Shown: positions 27,165 to 36,595 of the stretch, piece by piece
Layout: every line of letters starts with the position of its first letter
Numbering within the stretch: the first letter of the stretch is position 1
Assembly (NCBI GenBank): GCA_965657335.1
Contig: CBFHOH010000022.1
Location: 1-64,000, forward strand
DNA from: UBA4582 sp965657335
GTDB taxonomy: Bacteria > Pseudomonadota > Gammaproteobacteria > Pseudomonadales > Azotimanducaceae
Reading direction: 5' to 3'
DNA length: 64,000 bases
The notes under the pieces: generated by a model
The model's input: only the letters and a program-made list of their open reading frames with translations
What the model was told of the DNA's origin: nothing
Databases searched by the model: none
Made by a program: the position numbers and the translations under genes

Positions 27165-28292
27165 ATGAACTTTGAGTTTTCAGAGGAGCAGAATCTGCTG
27201 CGCGAACAAGCGCGCGGGTTTTTGCAGGATAATTGTTCGACCAAGGTCGTTCGTGAGTCGCTGGAAAACGGCGGCCAATTTAACAAAGAATTGTGGCGCA
27301 AGGTTGCAGAGATGGGATGGACCTCGACGGTCATTCCAGAGGAATACGATGGTCTTGGTCTGAGCTACTTTGAACTATCGGTTGTCGCCGATGAGCTCGG
27401 CCGTGCATTGGCCCCTCTACCCTTCTCTACTTCAGTCTACCTTGGCACCGAAGCGATTTTAGCCGCTGGTTCAAACACCCAAAAAGAAACCTGGCTGCCA
27501 AAGCTGGCATCGGGAGACGCGATAGCAACTTTTGCGATTGCCGAGGGAAATGGCCAAACAACAGCTGCCAGCCTGACCACCACAGCCGACGGCGCCAGTA
27601 TTACGGGTACCAAGGTACCAGTACCCGACGGCGATATTGCTGATGTCGCGATCGTGGTTACCAAAAGCACGAGTGGCGACGGTGCCAGTTGGTATTTAGT
27701 GCCACTGGATCAGCCGGGGGTCCAGCGAGAGAAAGTATCAACGCTCGATCCCAGTCGCACCTATGCAACAATTACATTCAACGGTGCGTCAGGTGAACTC
27801 ATGGGTTCTGATGGCGGCGGCTGGGCCGCTACTCAGACGCTGTACGACCGCGCCGCTATCCTGTTCGCCTGGGAGCAAACGGGTGGTTCTGATGCCGCAC
27901 TTGAAATGGCGAAGAACTACGCACTCGGCAGATATGCTTTTGGCCGTCCTATTGCGAGCTATCAGGCGATAAAGCACAAACTTGCGGACATGTACGTAAA
28001 AAACACCTTAGCACGATCAAATTGCTACTACGGTGCTTGGGCGCTCGACAGCAACGCACCTAATTTACCGCTCGCCGCCGCAACCGCGCGAGTAGCAGCG
28101 ACCCAAGCGTATTACTACGCGTCAAAAGAGAACATCCAGACCCATGGTGGCATGGGTTTCACTTGGGAGTTTGATTGCCAGTTCCACTACCGGCGCGCAA
28201 AGGTACTTTCGGTTGTTATCGGTAACGAGAGTCAATGGCAAGATAAGCTTGTCACGGGTCTTGAGGCCGGACTGGATGAAGACGCCGCATAG
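27165..28292 (+). CDS. acyl-CoA dehydrogenase family protein (subunit-like)
   Basis: 375 residues, starting MNFEFSEEQNLLREQARGFL. Middle-domain flavin block TFAIAEGNG is shortened; C-terminal block is YALGRYAFGRPIASYQAIKHKLADMY and THGGMGFTWEFDCQFHYRRAK. A strong ribosome site AAGGAAG precedes the ATG. The next gene, 68 bp on, is a second acyl-CoA dehydrogenase. Adjacent, dissimilar pairs like this often form mixed oligomers for bulky or steroid-like acyl-CoAs, but beta-oxidation of simple chains is equally possible. Confidence 0.88.
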   Translation: MNFEFSEEQNLLREQARGFLQDNCSTKVVRESLENGGQFNKELWRKVAEMGWTSTVIPEEYDGLGLSYFELSVVADELGRALAPLPFSTSVYLGTEAILAAGSNTQKETWLPKLASGDAIATFAIAEGNGQTTAASLTTTADGASITGTKVPVPDGDIADVAIVVTKSTSGDGASWYLVPLDQPGVQREKVSTLDPSRTYATITFNGASGELMGSDGGGWAATQTLYDRAAILFAWEQTGGSDAALEMAKNYALGRYAFGRPIASYQAIKHKLADMYVKNTLARSNCYYGAWALDSNAPNLPLAAATARVAATQAYYYASKENIQTHGGMGFTWEFDCQFHYRRAKVLSVVIGNESQWQDKLVTGLEAGLDEDAA

Positions 28293-28360
28293 TACAAGAT
28301 CACGATAAATTGAACGTCCACATAATTGAAATGTGGTAGTAATGAATCAGGAGCACAACG

Positions 28361-29572
28361 ATGGATTTTAAAGATTCACCAGAAGAAGCAACTTTCAGAG
28401 AAGAAGCAGCCACGTGGCTGAAAGCAAACGTACCAGCGCCAGCCGAACTCGAAGGTCTGAGCGAAATGGAACAGGGCAAGCTATGGCAAAAACGCAAAGC
28501 CGACGCAGGTTGGGCATGCATACGCTGGCCAGAGGAATACGGTGGCCGAGGTGCCAATGCGATTCAGCAAGTCATCTTGAATCAGGAAGAGTCAAAAGTC
28601 GCCGCACCTGCAACTGGACAATTTAGTATTGGCCAAGGCATGGCAGCACCCACGATGATGACCTGGGCAACCGAGGAGCAGAAAACACGATTCTTGCCTA
28701 AACTCGCTTCCGGCGAGGAAATTTGGTGTCAGCTTTTCAGTGAACCCGCCGGCGGATCAGATCTCGCTGCGCTGCGGACAAAGGCCGTCAAAGACGGTGA
28801 CGACTGGGTGATCAACGGTCAGAAGATATGGACGTCCGGTGCCCACTATTCTGACTGGGGAATTCTCGTGCTGAGAACCGATCCCGACGTGCCCAAGCAT
28901 CAGGGGCTTAGCTACTTCTTTCTAGATATGAAATCCCCGGGCATTGAGATCAAACCGATCAAACAGATATCTGGCGCCGCAAACTTCAATGAGGTTTATT
29001 TCACAGACGTCCGCGTCTCTGATACTCAACGGCTCGGGGAAGTGGGTCAGGGGTGGCAGGTAGCACTGACAACATTGATGAACGAACGTGCCTCGATTGG
29101 TGGTGGTGGCGGTGGTGCTGGCGTCAAACAAGCATTACAACTCGCCAATAGCGTCAATATCGACGACAAGCCAGCCAGCAAAGATCGACAGGTTCGCGCA
29201 AAACTCGCAGATTGGTATGTCAAAGAGGCCGGCATCAAGTACACCGGCTATCGCTCGATGACAGCACTTTCCCGTGGAGAAATTCCTGGTCCTGAAAACT
29301 CCATCGGCAAGCTTGTTGGTGCACCTAAATCTCAGGATTTAGCATCATTTGCGATTGACCTTCAGGAGATGGGCGGTGTTATGTGGAGTCCGGGCGAGAA
29401 CGACTTCGACAATTTGTTCCAGTCAAGCTTCATGGGCATTCCCGGACTGAGAATCGCCGGCGGCACCGATGAAATCATGGCAAATATCATTGCGGAGCGA
29501 GTGCTGGGGTTACCTCAAGAACCCAGAATGGATAAAGGGATACCCTTTACCGAGGTACCCACTGGTTCTTAG
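28361..29572 (+). CDS. acyl-CoA dehydrogenase family protein
   Basis: 403 residues. The N-terminal part resembles the FadE group with DGWLACIRWPEEYGGRG-like text (GWACIRWPEEYGG). Flavin-binding middle domain: QLFSEPAGGSDLAALRTKAV and WVINGQKIWTSGAHYSDW. C-terminal domain: NFNEVYFTDVRV, GWQVALTTLMNERASIGG with a probable catalytic-region Glu/Arg, and RIAGGTDEIMANIIAERVLGL. AGGAG lies before the ATG. It forms an operon with the preceding dehydrogenase and ends at an intrinsic terminator 25 bp after the stop. Confidence 0.9.
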   Translation: MDFKDSPEEATFREEAATWLKANVPAPAELEGLSEMEQGKLWQKRKADAGWACIRWPEEYGGRGANAIQQVILNQEESKVAAPATGQFSIGQGMAAPTMMTWATEEQKTRFLPKLASGEEIWCQLFSEPAGGSDLAALRTKAVKDGDDWVINGQKIWTSGAHYSDWGILVLRTDPDVPKHQGLSYFFLDMKSPGIEIKPIKQISGAANFNEVYFTDVRVSDTQRLGEVGQGWQVALTTLMNERASIGGGGGGAGVKQALQLANSVNIDDKPASKDRQVRAKLADWYVKEAGIKYTGYRSMTALSRGEIPGPENSIGKLVGAPKSQDLASFAIDLQEMGGVMWSPGENDFDNLFQSSFMGIPGLRIAGGTDEIMANIIAERVLGLPQEPRMDKGIPFTEVPTGS

Positions 29573-29596
29573 ACTTAACGTCTACCAGTGTAAATT

Positions 29597-29622
29597 AAAA
29601 GCGGCTTCGGCCGCTTTTTTTT
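29597..29622 (+). terminator. intrinsic terminator after the acyl-CoA dehydrogenase pair
   Basis: A 9-bp stem AAAAGCGGC/GCCGCTTTT with a TTCG loop (29606-29609) and a following T run to 29622. It lies 25 bp after the stop at 29572 and can also serve the opposite direction through its A-rich left arm. Confidence 0.93.
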
Positions 29623-29848
29623 GCCCGTTAAAGCAGCAAACACAGCATGGATCACGTTAGGCAAGCGCTGCCGACCGACAATAAGTATAGAACGATGAAA
29701 CACGAGAAAAGCATTTCCCCGTCGTCAGCGAATGCTGCATTTCAACAACGAAAAAAAGAGTACAATAACAGCATGCGCCGAGACCCCGAGCCGATAGAAT
29801 GAGCACGCCGATCAAGAAAATTGCTACCGTTATTGCGTCCAAATACCT

Positions 29849-30979
29849 ATGAAGCCACTTGAAGGAATACTGGTTGTCTCAATCGAGCAAGCCGTTGCTG
29901 CTCCCTTTTGCACAGCCCGTCTTGCAGAAGCAGGCGCACGCGTCATCAAAGTTGAGCGTCCCGCCGGAGACTTTGCCCGCGGTTACGACCAGGCGGCGCT
30001 GGGCGATAGCTCCTACTTTGTCTGGATCAACCAAGGCAAGGAGTCCATCGCGCTGGATTTCAAAGTCCAAGCGGATGCCGAGTTACTCCATGCAATCATC
30101 GCCAAGGCCGACGTTTTTGTGCAAAACCTCGCGCCGGGCGCGCTTGAACGCGCGGGGTTCGGCGCTCAATTTCTAAGAGCAAAGCATCCAAGGCTCATCA
30201 CTTGCGATATTTCAGGGTACGGCGAAGCCGAGGCTGTTAAGGACCTGAAAGCCTATGACTTACTCGTTCAAGCTGAAAGCGGCTTGATTGACATTTCCGG
30301 CGGTCCGGGTGAACGAGGCAGAATTGGAGTATCCATCTCTGACATCGGCACGGGCATGACCGCGCATGCGGCGGTGCTTGAAGCATTAATCAAACGATCA
30401 GTTACCGGCGCTGGTTCTGGTGTTAGCCTGTCTTTGTTTGACGTCACGGCAGAATGGATGACCGTCCCACTCATTCACGCAGAACACGGCAAAGGTGCAC
30501 CGACCCGCGCGGGTTTACACCACCCTTCAATCGCGCCTTATGGTGCCTATCAAACCAAGGATGGCATCGACACCATCGTCTCGATACAGAATGAGCGAGA
30601 GTGGGTGCGTTACTGTCAAACGGTCTTGCAAAACCCTGCGCTCGCTACCGATCCAAAATTTGCCAACAACAATCTAAGAGTCGAGCACCGTGCAGACCTT
30701 GACGCTGAGATTAACCAAATAGTCGGTGGCATTGATGCCGCCGAATATCGAAGCAGACTCGCAACTGCCGACCTAGCATTTGGTGCCGTTAATACCATTT
30801 CAGAACTTGCTAGCCACATTGCACTCCGCAGAAAACGCATCGCGACGACAGAAAACGGTTTACTGGAGATTCCCGCTTCGCCCATCCAATGGAGTGATAC
30901 AACAGAGATTGAGAGCAAGCCCCCGCCTAAGGTTGGAGCAGATACCGATAAAATTCGTCGTGAATTCCTGCCTGAGTAA
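29849..30979 (+). CDS. CaiB/BaiF family CoA-transferase
   Basis: 376 residues, class III CoA-transferase. Family blocks: LEGILVVSIEQAVAAPFCTARLAEAGARVIKVERP, FVWINQGKESIALDFK, DVFVQNLAPGALERAGF, ISGYGEAE, DLLVQAESGL and GVSLSLFDVTAEWM. The catalytic Asp usually follows the KAYD block (KAYDLLVQAE), which is present. It moves CoA between carboxylic acids, substrate unknown. No strong ribosome site is seen before the ATG. Single gene after a terminator, followed by a non-coding stretch and a tRNA. Confidence 0.9.
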   Translation: MKPLEGILVVSIEQAVAAPFCTARLAEAGARVIKVERPAGDFARGYDQAALGDSSYFVWINQGKESIALDFKVQADAELLHAIIAKADVFVQNLAPGALERAGFGAQFLRAKHPRLITCDISGYGEAEAVKDLKAYDLLVQAESGLIDISGGPGERGRIGVSISDIGTGMTAHAAVLEALIKRSVTGAGSGVSLSLFDVTAEWMTVPLIHAEHGKGAPTRAGLHHPSIAPYGAYQTKDGIDTIVSIQNEREWVRYCQTVLQNPALATDPKFANNNLRVEHRADLDAEINQIVGGIDAAEYRSRLATADLAFGAVNTISELASHIALRRKRIATTENGLLEIPASPIQWSDTTEIESKPPPKVGADTDKIRREFLPE

Positions 30980-31352
30980 AGGCTAATTTGTACCGCATTT
31001 GTCTATCTAACCCCGCAAGCCAGACCGAAAACAGACCATGCCTGATGCGCTTGCCTGATCTCCTGTTGCAGGTGACACTGTAATCGCCAAGGGAAACACA
31101 AGATTTTGCCACATGGAGGCAAGCATACTTTTTGGGTACATAGCCGTCGGGGATAAAAGTTTAACGGCGGATGATATCCAGATAACTTTAATCCTAAGAC
31201 CCTTTGCGAATTGCCTCCAATTGAAGGACAATACGCGTTCTTTGAGTAGCGGCATTGCCCAACAGGCGGCACCGCGATATCGGTGGTTCGGTTTCGAGCC
31301 AGAGTCCGAAATTCTGACCGATCGAAAAGGTCCTACTCAACACAAGCTTAAT
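30980..31352. other. gap upstream of tRNA-Arg
   Basis: 373 bp between the CaiB/BaiF gene and the tRNA. Short frames here, on both strands, lack family features and ribosome sites. No integrase remnant or repeat was seen beside the tRNA. It should contain the tRNA promoter, but no clear -35/-10 pair was identified. Confidence 0.5.
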
Positions 31353-31429
31353 GCGCCCATAGCTCAGCTGGATAGAGCACCAGGCTTCGAACCTGGGTGT
31401 CGGGAGTTCGAATCTCTCTGGGCGCGCCA
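31353..31429 (+). tRNA. tRNA-Arg (anticodon TCG)
   Basis: 77 bp including the encoded CCA. Acceptor stem GCGCCCA/TGGGCGC, D-arm AGCTCAGCTGGATAGAGC, anticodon arm CCAGG-CTTCGAA-CCTGG with TCG at the centre, and T-arm CGGGAGTTCGAATCTCTC. It reads CGA and related codons. An intrinsic terminator follows at once, so it is a single-gene unit. Confidence 0.97.
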
Positions 31430-31433
31430 ACAA

Positions 31434-31466
31434 AAAAGCCGACTTATCGTCGGCTTTTCTTTTTCC
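31434..31466 (+). terminator. intrinsic terminator after tRNA-Arg
   Basis: A 10-bp stem AAAAGCCGAC/GTCGGCTTTT (31434-31443 with 31449-31458), a five-base loop and a T-rich tail. It begins five bases after the tRNA CCA end. Confidence 0.93.
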
Positions 31467-31628
31467 TTATTTGGCTAACCGTTGTACGAAACAAGCGCAA
31501 GCCTACTAGCTCTCTTCTTTTATCGTCAGCCGAGAAGCAATTCATCTCCAGCGTATAGTATGAATATCGTGCCAACGCGTACAGACCCAGAATTGTATAG
31601 CGGTATCAATAAGTGAGCTGGAGTCGAC

Positions 31629-32909
31629 TTAGCCGCTTATTGTTAAGTCAGTTTCTTGAGCCTGTATCTGGTCAAGTATCGGTAACAGGTATGTCTTGAA
31701 CGCTGCCGGATTTTCACTCATTGGAAAGTGACCAACATCTTCCATCACTTTGAAGCTGGACCCGGGAATTGCTAGGTGCGCCGCCTCCCCTAATTCAGCG
31801 GTGCCGCTACAGTCATATTCACCAGACAGGATATGAACGCCAACCTTGTTGGTATCGATCTCAGCAGCCGTGGTTCTCAGATCGTAATCCTCAAGATAGT
31901 AGAATAGGTCGCCCAGAAAAACTGGCGGCCAACCACTGGCATAAATAAAACTCGTTTCTTTTCGATAGCGTTTAGGCGACGCCGGAGACATCAGCCCGTC
32001 CATTAGGCGAGCCTTGTATTCGCTACTCACCTGAGGGTGCCAGAGTTCAGTGTTGTGTTCCATGGCACCAGGAATCTCAAGCGCACCCTCAATAGAGATC
32101 ACCGCACGAAAGTCATCGGCATGCTTGTGCGCTAAATCCAGCGCCAGCAGTCCCCCGACCGAGCACCCCATGAACACCGGGTTGTGCAGTTCAAGCGCGC
32201 TGCTTAATGCCAGTGGCACGGACCGGAGAAACTCCCCCCTCAAGAGATATTGCTCGTTCCACCATGCCTGTTCGACGGGCGGTAAAGATTTACCGTGACA
32301 GGGCAGATCATACGCGATCAATCTGAACCGACTCGTAATCTCAGGCATTTCGAAAAGATGTCGCCACTGACTACCATGGCAGCCTGCTGTATGTTGAAGC
32401 AATAGCGGGATACCTTCCCCCGCTTCTTCAAAATAGATACGGTGCTTGTAGCCTCCCAGTGTTAGATGGACATATTTTCCCACTGGGGCGTCAAACACAG
32501 CGTCGGCTCGCATATCATGCGCCATGGGTGTGTCTTCGACGCTGTGCTTAGGTCGCAACAACTCTATCGCCCTAGCCATCGCGGGATAATACTGGGCCCC
32601 AACTACCGGATCACATTTTCTTGCCAATCCTTGACCCTGCATGATGTTCGCTATCAGGTCGTTGTTAAAACGCGTTGGCTTTGCCGCCAGCACCTTTGCC
32701 CACACAGCGTCACTGCCAGAGAATTTAATGATTCCTGCGGGATGCTTAATTACTGTTTCAGGCTGTCCTGCACTAACACCGAAAGATAATTCTCGGTCAC
32801 CCACTGCAATAGTGACGCCGCCATTCCAGTGTCTTGCTGCGAGCATGAATTCGTTGTCCTCGTAACATAGCGCAGCCCATTCTTTCGCTTCCGGAAGATT
32901 TGTGTTCAT
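31629..32909 (-). CDS. alpha/beta hydrolase with N-terminal SCP2-like domain
   Basis: About 426 residues from ATG 32909; ATG 32924 and a longer frame are possible. Residues of about 1-115 (FMLAARHWNGGVTIAVGD, IIKFSGSDAVWAKVLAAKP, QYYPAMARAIELLR) resemble a sterol-carrier (SCP2-like) domain. An alpha/beta hydrolase follows with the elbow GCSVGGLLALDLAH, Asp in LSGEYDCSG and His in MEDVGHFPMSENP. Such fusions could bring a hydrophobic substrate to an esterase. The SCP2 assignment is moderate, the hydrolase assignment strong. Same direction as the DUF2058 gene 99 bp upstream. Confidence 0.8.
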   Translation of the reverse strand: MNTNLPEAKEWAALCYEDNEFMLAARHWNGGVTIAVGDRELSFGVSAGQPETVIKHPAGIIKFSGSDAVWAKVLAAKPTRFNNDLIANIMQGQGLARKCDPVVGAQYYPAMARAIELLRPKHSVEDTPMAHDMRADAVFDAPVGKYVHLTLGGYKHRIYFEEAGEGIPLLLQHTAGCHGSQWRHLFEMPEITSRFRLIAYDLPCHGKSLPPVEQAWWNEQYLLRGEFLRSVPLALSSALELHNPVFMGCSVGGLLALDLAHKHADDFRAVISIEGALEIPGAMEHNTELWHPQVSSEYKARLMDGLMSPASPKRYRKETSFIYASGWPPVFLGDLFYYLEDYDLRTTAAEIDTNKVGVHILSGEYDCSGTAELGEAAHLAIPGSSFKVMEDVGHFPMSENPAAFKTYLLPILDQIQAQETDLTISG

Positions 32910-33008
32910 TTGCAAAACCCGCATATAAAAATAATCCAAACCACGACAATAACTAACACCTGAAAATCTGCCAACTTTACACCGGTAAAGTCACATTAAG
33001 TTAAACCG

Positions 33009-33572
33009 CTACCACTCAAGGTCATCTGGAATTTGGAAGTCCTTGTAGGGATCGTCCTCATCGACAACATCTTTAGCACGGTCATGAAGATAGAGAATCA
33101 CTTGGTCTTTTGTATCTGGAATTCTGTCAGCGATGCGTTGTGCAACTATTTCTGGCACTAAATCGTAGTGGTCATCAATTTTAACGATGGCGAGAAAACC
33201 CTTATTAAGCTGCGCTTTATTTTGTGCTGAGACATACAACTTCTTTACTTTTTTCCCTTCAGTAAAATTGTATTCCGTGTCGCCCTTCTCTCTTTGACTG
33301 TTACGCTGAACAAGCTGCTTTATTTGTGCACGTAATTCTTTCACGATGACCGCCTGTTGAAGTGCCTCATTTCGCTCTCGGTCTTTGGCTTGCTTTTGAG
33401 CGATTTCAGCCTCCGCAGCAGCCCTGATTTCATCGACCTCAACCCCGGCTTTTACTCGCATCTCTTGACGGTGAATGCCTTTCTGCGCCTTCTTCAGCTG
33501 CTTATCTGTCACCAGACCTGCATGCCTCAGTTGGTCTTGAAGGGATCCTCCCGATTTCTTTTTCTTCGCCAC
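33009..33572 (-). CDS. DUF2058 family protein (YaiL-type)
   Basis: 187 residues. Highly charged: KKKKSGGSLQDQLRHAGLVTDKQLKKAQK, a long Lys/Glu/Ala helix that is probably a coiled coil (about 45-85), and a compact C-terminal part YNFTEGKKVKKLYVSAQNKAQLNKGFLAIVKIDD. This matches DUF2058, a conserved gammaproteobacterial family described as nucleoprotein or polynucleotide-associated with unsettled function. Single gene, divergent from the CaiB/BaiF gene. Confidence 0.9.
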   Translation of the reverse strand: MAKKKKSGGSLQDQLRHAGLVTDKQLKKAQKGIHRQEMRVKAGVEVDEIRAAAEAEIAQKQAKDRERNEALQQAVIVKELRAQIKQLVQRNSQREKGDTEYNFTEGKKVKKLYVSAQNKAQLNKGFLAIVKIDDHYDLVPEIVAQRIADRIPDTKDQVILYLHDRAKDVVDEDDPYKDFQIPDDLEW

Positions 33573-33757
33573 AACGCACTCACTTTCAAATAAAGGAATT
33601 GTACCGATTCGTTGCCCCGATGCGAGTTTAATTCGCTGACCTTTCTTCCTGTTGAGTATTCACCGCTTTACCGACTCGGATCTCAACAGCTACACTGCTA
33701 CTCAGCATCCCCAAACTTGACAGAGAAAACAACTCAAACACGAAAGGAATACATATT

Positions 33758-34940
33758 ATGGCCGGTCCACTGGATGGTTATCGCATACTTGATTTGACAA
33801 CCGTAATATCCGGGCCCTTTGCAACGATGCTGCTAGCGGATCAAGGCGCCGACGTGATTAAGGTCGAGTCAGTCTCAAACCCCGATCATGCAAGAGGCGC
33901 CGGATTTGGGGCTTCTCAATTCACAGCAACCTTTCTAAATAACAACAGGAACAAGCGTGGTGTCACTCTCGACCTTAAATACCGAGGGAAAGAGCGCTCT
34001 GCTGTCATTGGCAGAGACCGCGGACGTGTTTATTCAGAACTTTAGACCAGGCGTTGTCGAACGGTTGGGTATTGGCGAAGAAGACGTGCGAGCAGTAAAT
34101 CCCGAGGTCATTTATGTGTCTATCAGCGGCTTCGGTGAAGACGGTCCTTTGTCACACAAACCTGTATACGACCCTATTATTCAGGCAATCAGCAGCCTAG
34201 CCACAATACAGGGTGGGTCAGACGAGGCAAGACCTCGCTTAGTGAGGACCATTTTACCGGACAAGCTAACGGGGATGACAACAGCACAAGCAATTTCTTC
34301 AGCACTGGTCGCTAAGGAGAAAACGGGTAAAGGTCAGCATATTCGTGTCTCGATGATTGACGCTGTCGTCGCCTTTTTATGGTCGTCAGACATGGGTGGC
34401 CAAACCTTTGTTGGAAAGGAGGTCAGCACGCAGAGAGCGGCAACGTTCATAGATCTTATTTACGAAACTAAAACTGGCTACATCAGTGTGTCTGCAATGG
34501 CTAACAAACAATGGCATGCCCTTTGTAACGCGGTAGGACATCCAGAATGGTTAGAAGATGAACGGTTCATGACCCCGGCACTGCGGGACCGTAACGCCGA
34601 TGAAAGGCTCAATATGACACAAACCGCCTTACTCGAAAAAACTGCGGAAGCGTGGCTTGAGATACTCGATGACGCCGGTGTTCCATGCGCGCCGGTGCTC
34701 ACACGAAAGGAGATGATCCACCACCCTCAGGTTCAGTCAAACGAGTTGATTATTGAAACCGAACATCCGGTTGCGGGGAATATCAGACAAACCAGACCAG
34801 CGGCTCGCTTCAGCCTAACAACACCTGAGCTTCGAATGGGGGCACCCTTACACGGCCAACACAATGAGGAGATCTTCGCGGAAATAGGCATCACGCCCGA
34901 GCAACAGGCAAAATTACGTGCCAAAGGCATCATTTCTTAA
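33758..34940 (+). pseudogene. CaiB/BaiF family CoA-transferase, frameshifted
   Basis: The N-terminal 76 codons in one frame (GPLDGYRILDLTTVISGPFATMLLADQGADVIKVE, RNKRGVTLDLKY) continue in the +1 frame as EGKSALLSLAETADVFIQNFRPGVVERLG and so on to the stop at 34940. The shift is near 33983. Compared with the usual LDLKxxEGK block, two bases seem to be missing, so a 2-bp deletion is the simplest explanation; an assembly error is possible. A good ribosome site (AAAGGAA) remains and both halves show no other damage, so loss is recent or the error is technical. Confidence 0.88.
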
Positions 34941-34990
34941 CGGCTTCTGAACACCAACGCCCAATAAAACCATTGCACGGTCACATGGCG

Positions 34991-35596
34991 CTACTGCAGC
35001 GTGATGAGCGGCTCATCAAGGAGCCGCGACTTTGATGAAAATTGTCTTTTCAGGAATGCCATCTGATCACCCAGTATCCTTCCACTGTGGGTCAAAGCAA
35101 GGTATTCCGCATGGTTCGGCATAAAAGGTAAGGCTAGCAATTCCATGCCCGACTCCGCCAATAACGTGTTGCCCTTTCTCGCGTTACACCGTTTGCAAGA
35201 TGTGACAACATTCGTCCAGAGGTCGCGCCCGCCACGAGATAGAGGATGCACGTGGTCGCGACTCAGATCGCTTTCCTTGAAACCTTTACCACAGTACATA
35301 CAAACGTTTTGGTCGCGCCGAAACAAGGCTCGATTAGTCAGCGGCGGGGACTTTTTCCCCGAGACGTGGACTTTACCCCGGCAGGCGATAATGCTACTTA
35401 ACTGGACCAAGGTCTGATTACCTGTGACACGGGAAAATCCGCCGCGAACTTCCATCACTTCCTCACCATAGGTCCAGGTCACCATTTCCCTCGCGTGGAG
35501 ACAAACGGCTTCTTGCCAGCTCAACCACTCTACGGGTGTACCGGCCGTATTGATTCTGAGTATCTTCAAATTCAACTCGTGACCGTTAAGTTCCAT
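34991..35596 (-). CDS. HNH endonuclease
   Basis: About 201 residues from ATG 35596, preceded by GAGAGGG; the longer frame from 35683 is not supported. C-terminal HNH domain: RRDQNVCMYCGKGF, LSRDHVHPLSRGGRDLWTNVVTSCKRCNARKGN, with four zinc Cys (two CxxC) and the HNH core His/Asn. The N-terminal half (VEWLSWQEAVCLHAREMV) is typical of a widespread chromosomal group with unknown role. It stands alone, not next to restriction or phage genes. Confidence 0.88.
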   Translation of the reverse strand: MELNGHELNLKILRINTAGTPVEWLSWQEAVCLHAREMVTWTYGEEVMEVRGGFSRVTGNQTLVQLSSIIACRGKVHVSGKKSPPLTNRALFRRDQNVCMYCGKGFKESDLSRDHVHPLSRGGRDLWTNVVTSCKRCNARKGNTLLAESGMELLALPFMPNHAEYLALTHSGRILGDQMAFLKRQFSSKSRLLDEPLITLQ

Positions 35597-35840
35597 ATCA
35601 CCCTCTCGCTCGTAAATTAGGTTTGGCGTTTTCTCGGCGAAATCACAACACCATGGGATTATATTAGCGATGCAAACCAACAAATCAACCCCTGACCCTC
35701 CTTTATGGAATAGGAAAATCTAAGACGCAGGATAATCGCTGAGGGAAGAACGGAATCAGGTTGAAAAATCGCGTAGAATACACATCGAACAAGCGGCATT
35801 GTGAACACACACCAAACAAGAGCTTCTGGCAAGAACCGAT

Positions 35841-36572
35841 ATGAAAAAAGAAGATAAGGTCTACTCTGAACCAAGAGCGAAAGTTGACGCGTTTGAATTC
35901 GACGGTCAAGTCGCGGATGTGTTTGAGAATATGATTTCACGCTCGGTACCGGGATATCCACTTTTGCTTGATTTACTCGAAGTGCTGACAGAGCAATTCG
36001 CGCAGTCAAATACTAACTGCTACGATCTTGGATGCTCTCTGGGAGCTTCGACTCTGCGTATCCGTCAGCACTTACCACCATCCTGCCACATCATCGGTGT
36101 TGACACTTCGCCGTCGATGGTCGAGCGTTGTAAAAACAATATTGCTCGAGATCATAGTAGCGCCACGGCAGAAATTCGTTTGCAATCGCTTCAGGAAACC
36201 AAAATCGAAAACGCGTCAATCGTCGCATTGAACTACACATTACAATTTGTACCCGACACAGAAAGACTAGAGATATTGAAGCGTATCGCCCAAGGATTAG
36301 TGCCTGGCGGCGTACTCATTTTATCTGAAAAAATTCGTTTTGAAGATGAGGTGACACAGCAGGCTACGACAGAATTACATCATGCATTTAAGAAACATCA
36401 AGGCTACTCGGATCTTGAAATTGCGCAAAAACGCGCTTCGCTGGAAAACGTGTTGGTGCCCAATACCCTGAGACAGCACAAAAAGCGCCTGCGCGACGCC
36501 GGCTTCGTTTCAATTGACATGTTTCTAAAGTGCTTCAATTTCATTTCGCTGGTAGCAATCAAACCAAGTTGA
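35841..36572 (+). CDS. cmoA: carboxy-S-adenosyl-L-methionine synthase
   Basis: 243 residues, normal length. CmoA converts S-adenosylmethionine and prephenate to carboxy-SAM, the donor used by CmoB for the wobble uridine of some tRNAs. Blocks: FDGQVADVFENMISRSVPGYP, NCYDLGCSLGASTLRIRQ, IIGVDTSPSMVERC, NYTLQFVPDTERLEIL, GYSDLEIAQKRASLENVL and the C-terminal FKCFNFISLVAIK-like end (LKCFNFISLVAIK). First gene of a three-gene unit with an unknown membrane gene and cmoB. Confidence 0.96.
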   Translation: MKKEDKVYSEPRAKVDAFEFDGQVADVFENMISRSVPGYPLLLDLLEVLTEQFAQSNTNCYDLGCSLGASTLRIRQHLPPSCHIIGVDTSPSMVERCKNNIARDHSSATAEIRLQSLQETKIENASIVALNYTLQFVPDTERLEILKRIAQGLVPGGVLILSEKIRFEDEVTQQATTELHHAFKKHQGYSDLEIAQKRASLENVLVPNTLRQHKKRLRDAGFVSIDMFLKCFNFISLVAIKPS

Positions 36573-36595
36573 TCGGATATTAAACTGGAAGACCT

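Noticed and set aside
30980..31352. Integrase or island remnant beside the tRNA gene
   Set aside because: No integrase motif, attachment repeat of the tRNA 3' end, or change in gene content was seen on either side.
31113..31478. 121-codon frame across the tRNA and its terminator
   Set aside because: It is a reading through tRNA-Arg; the tRNA explains the sequence.
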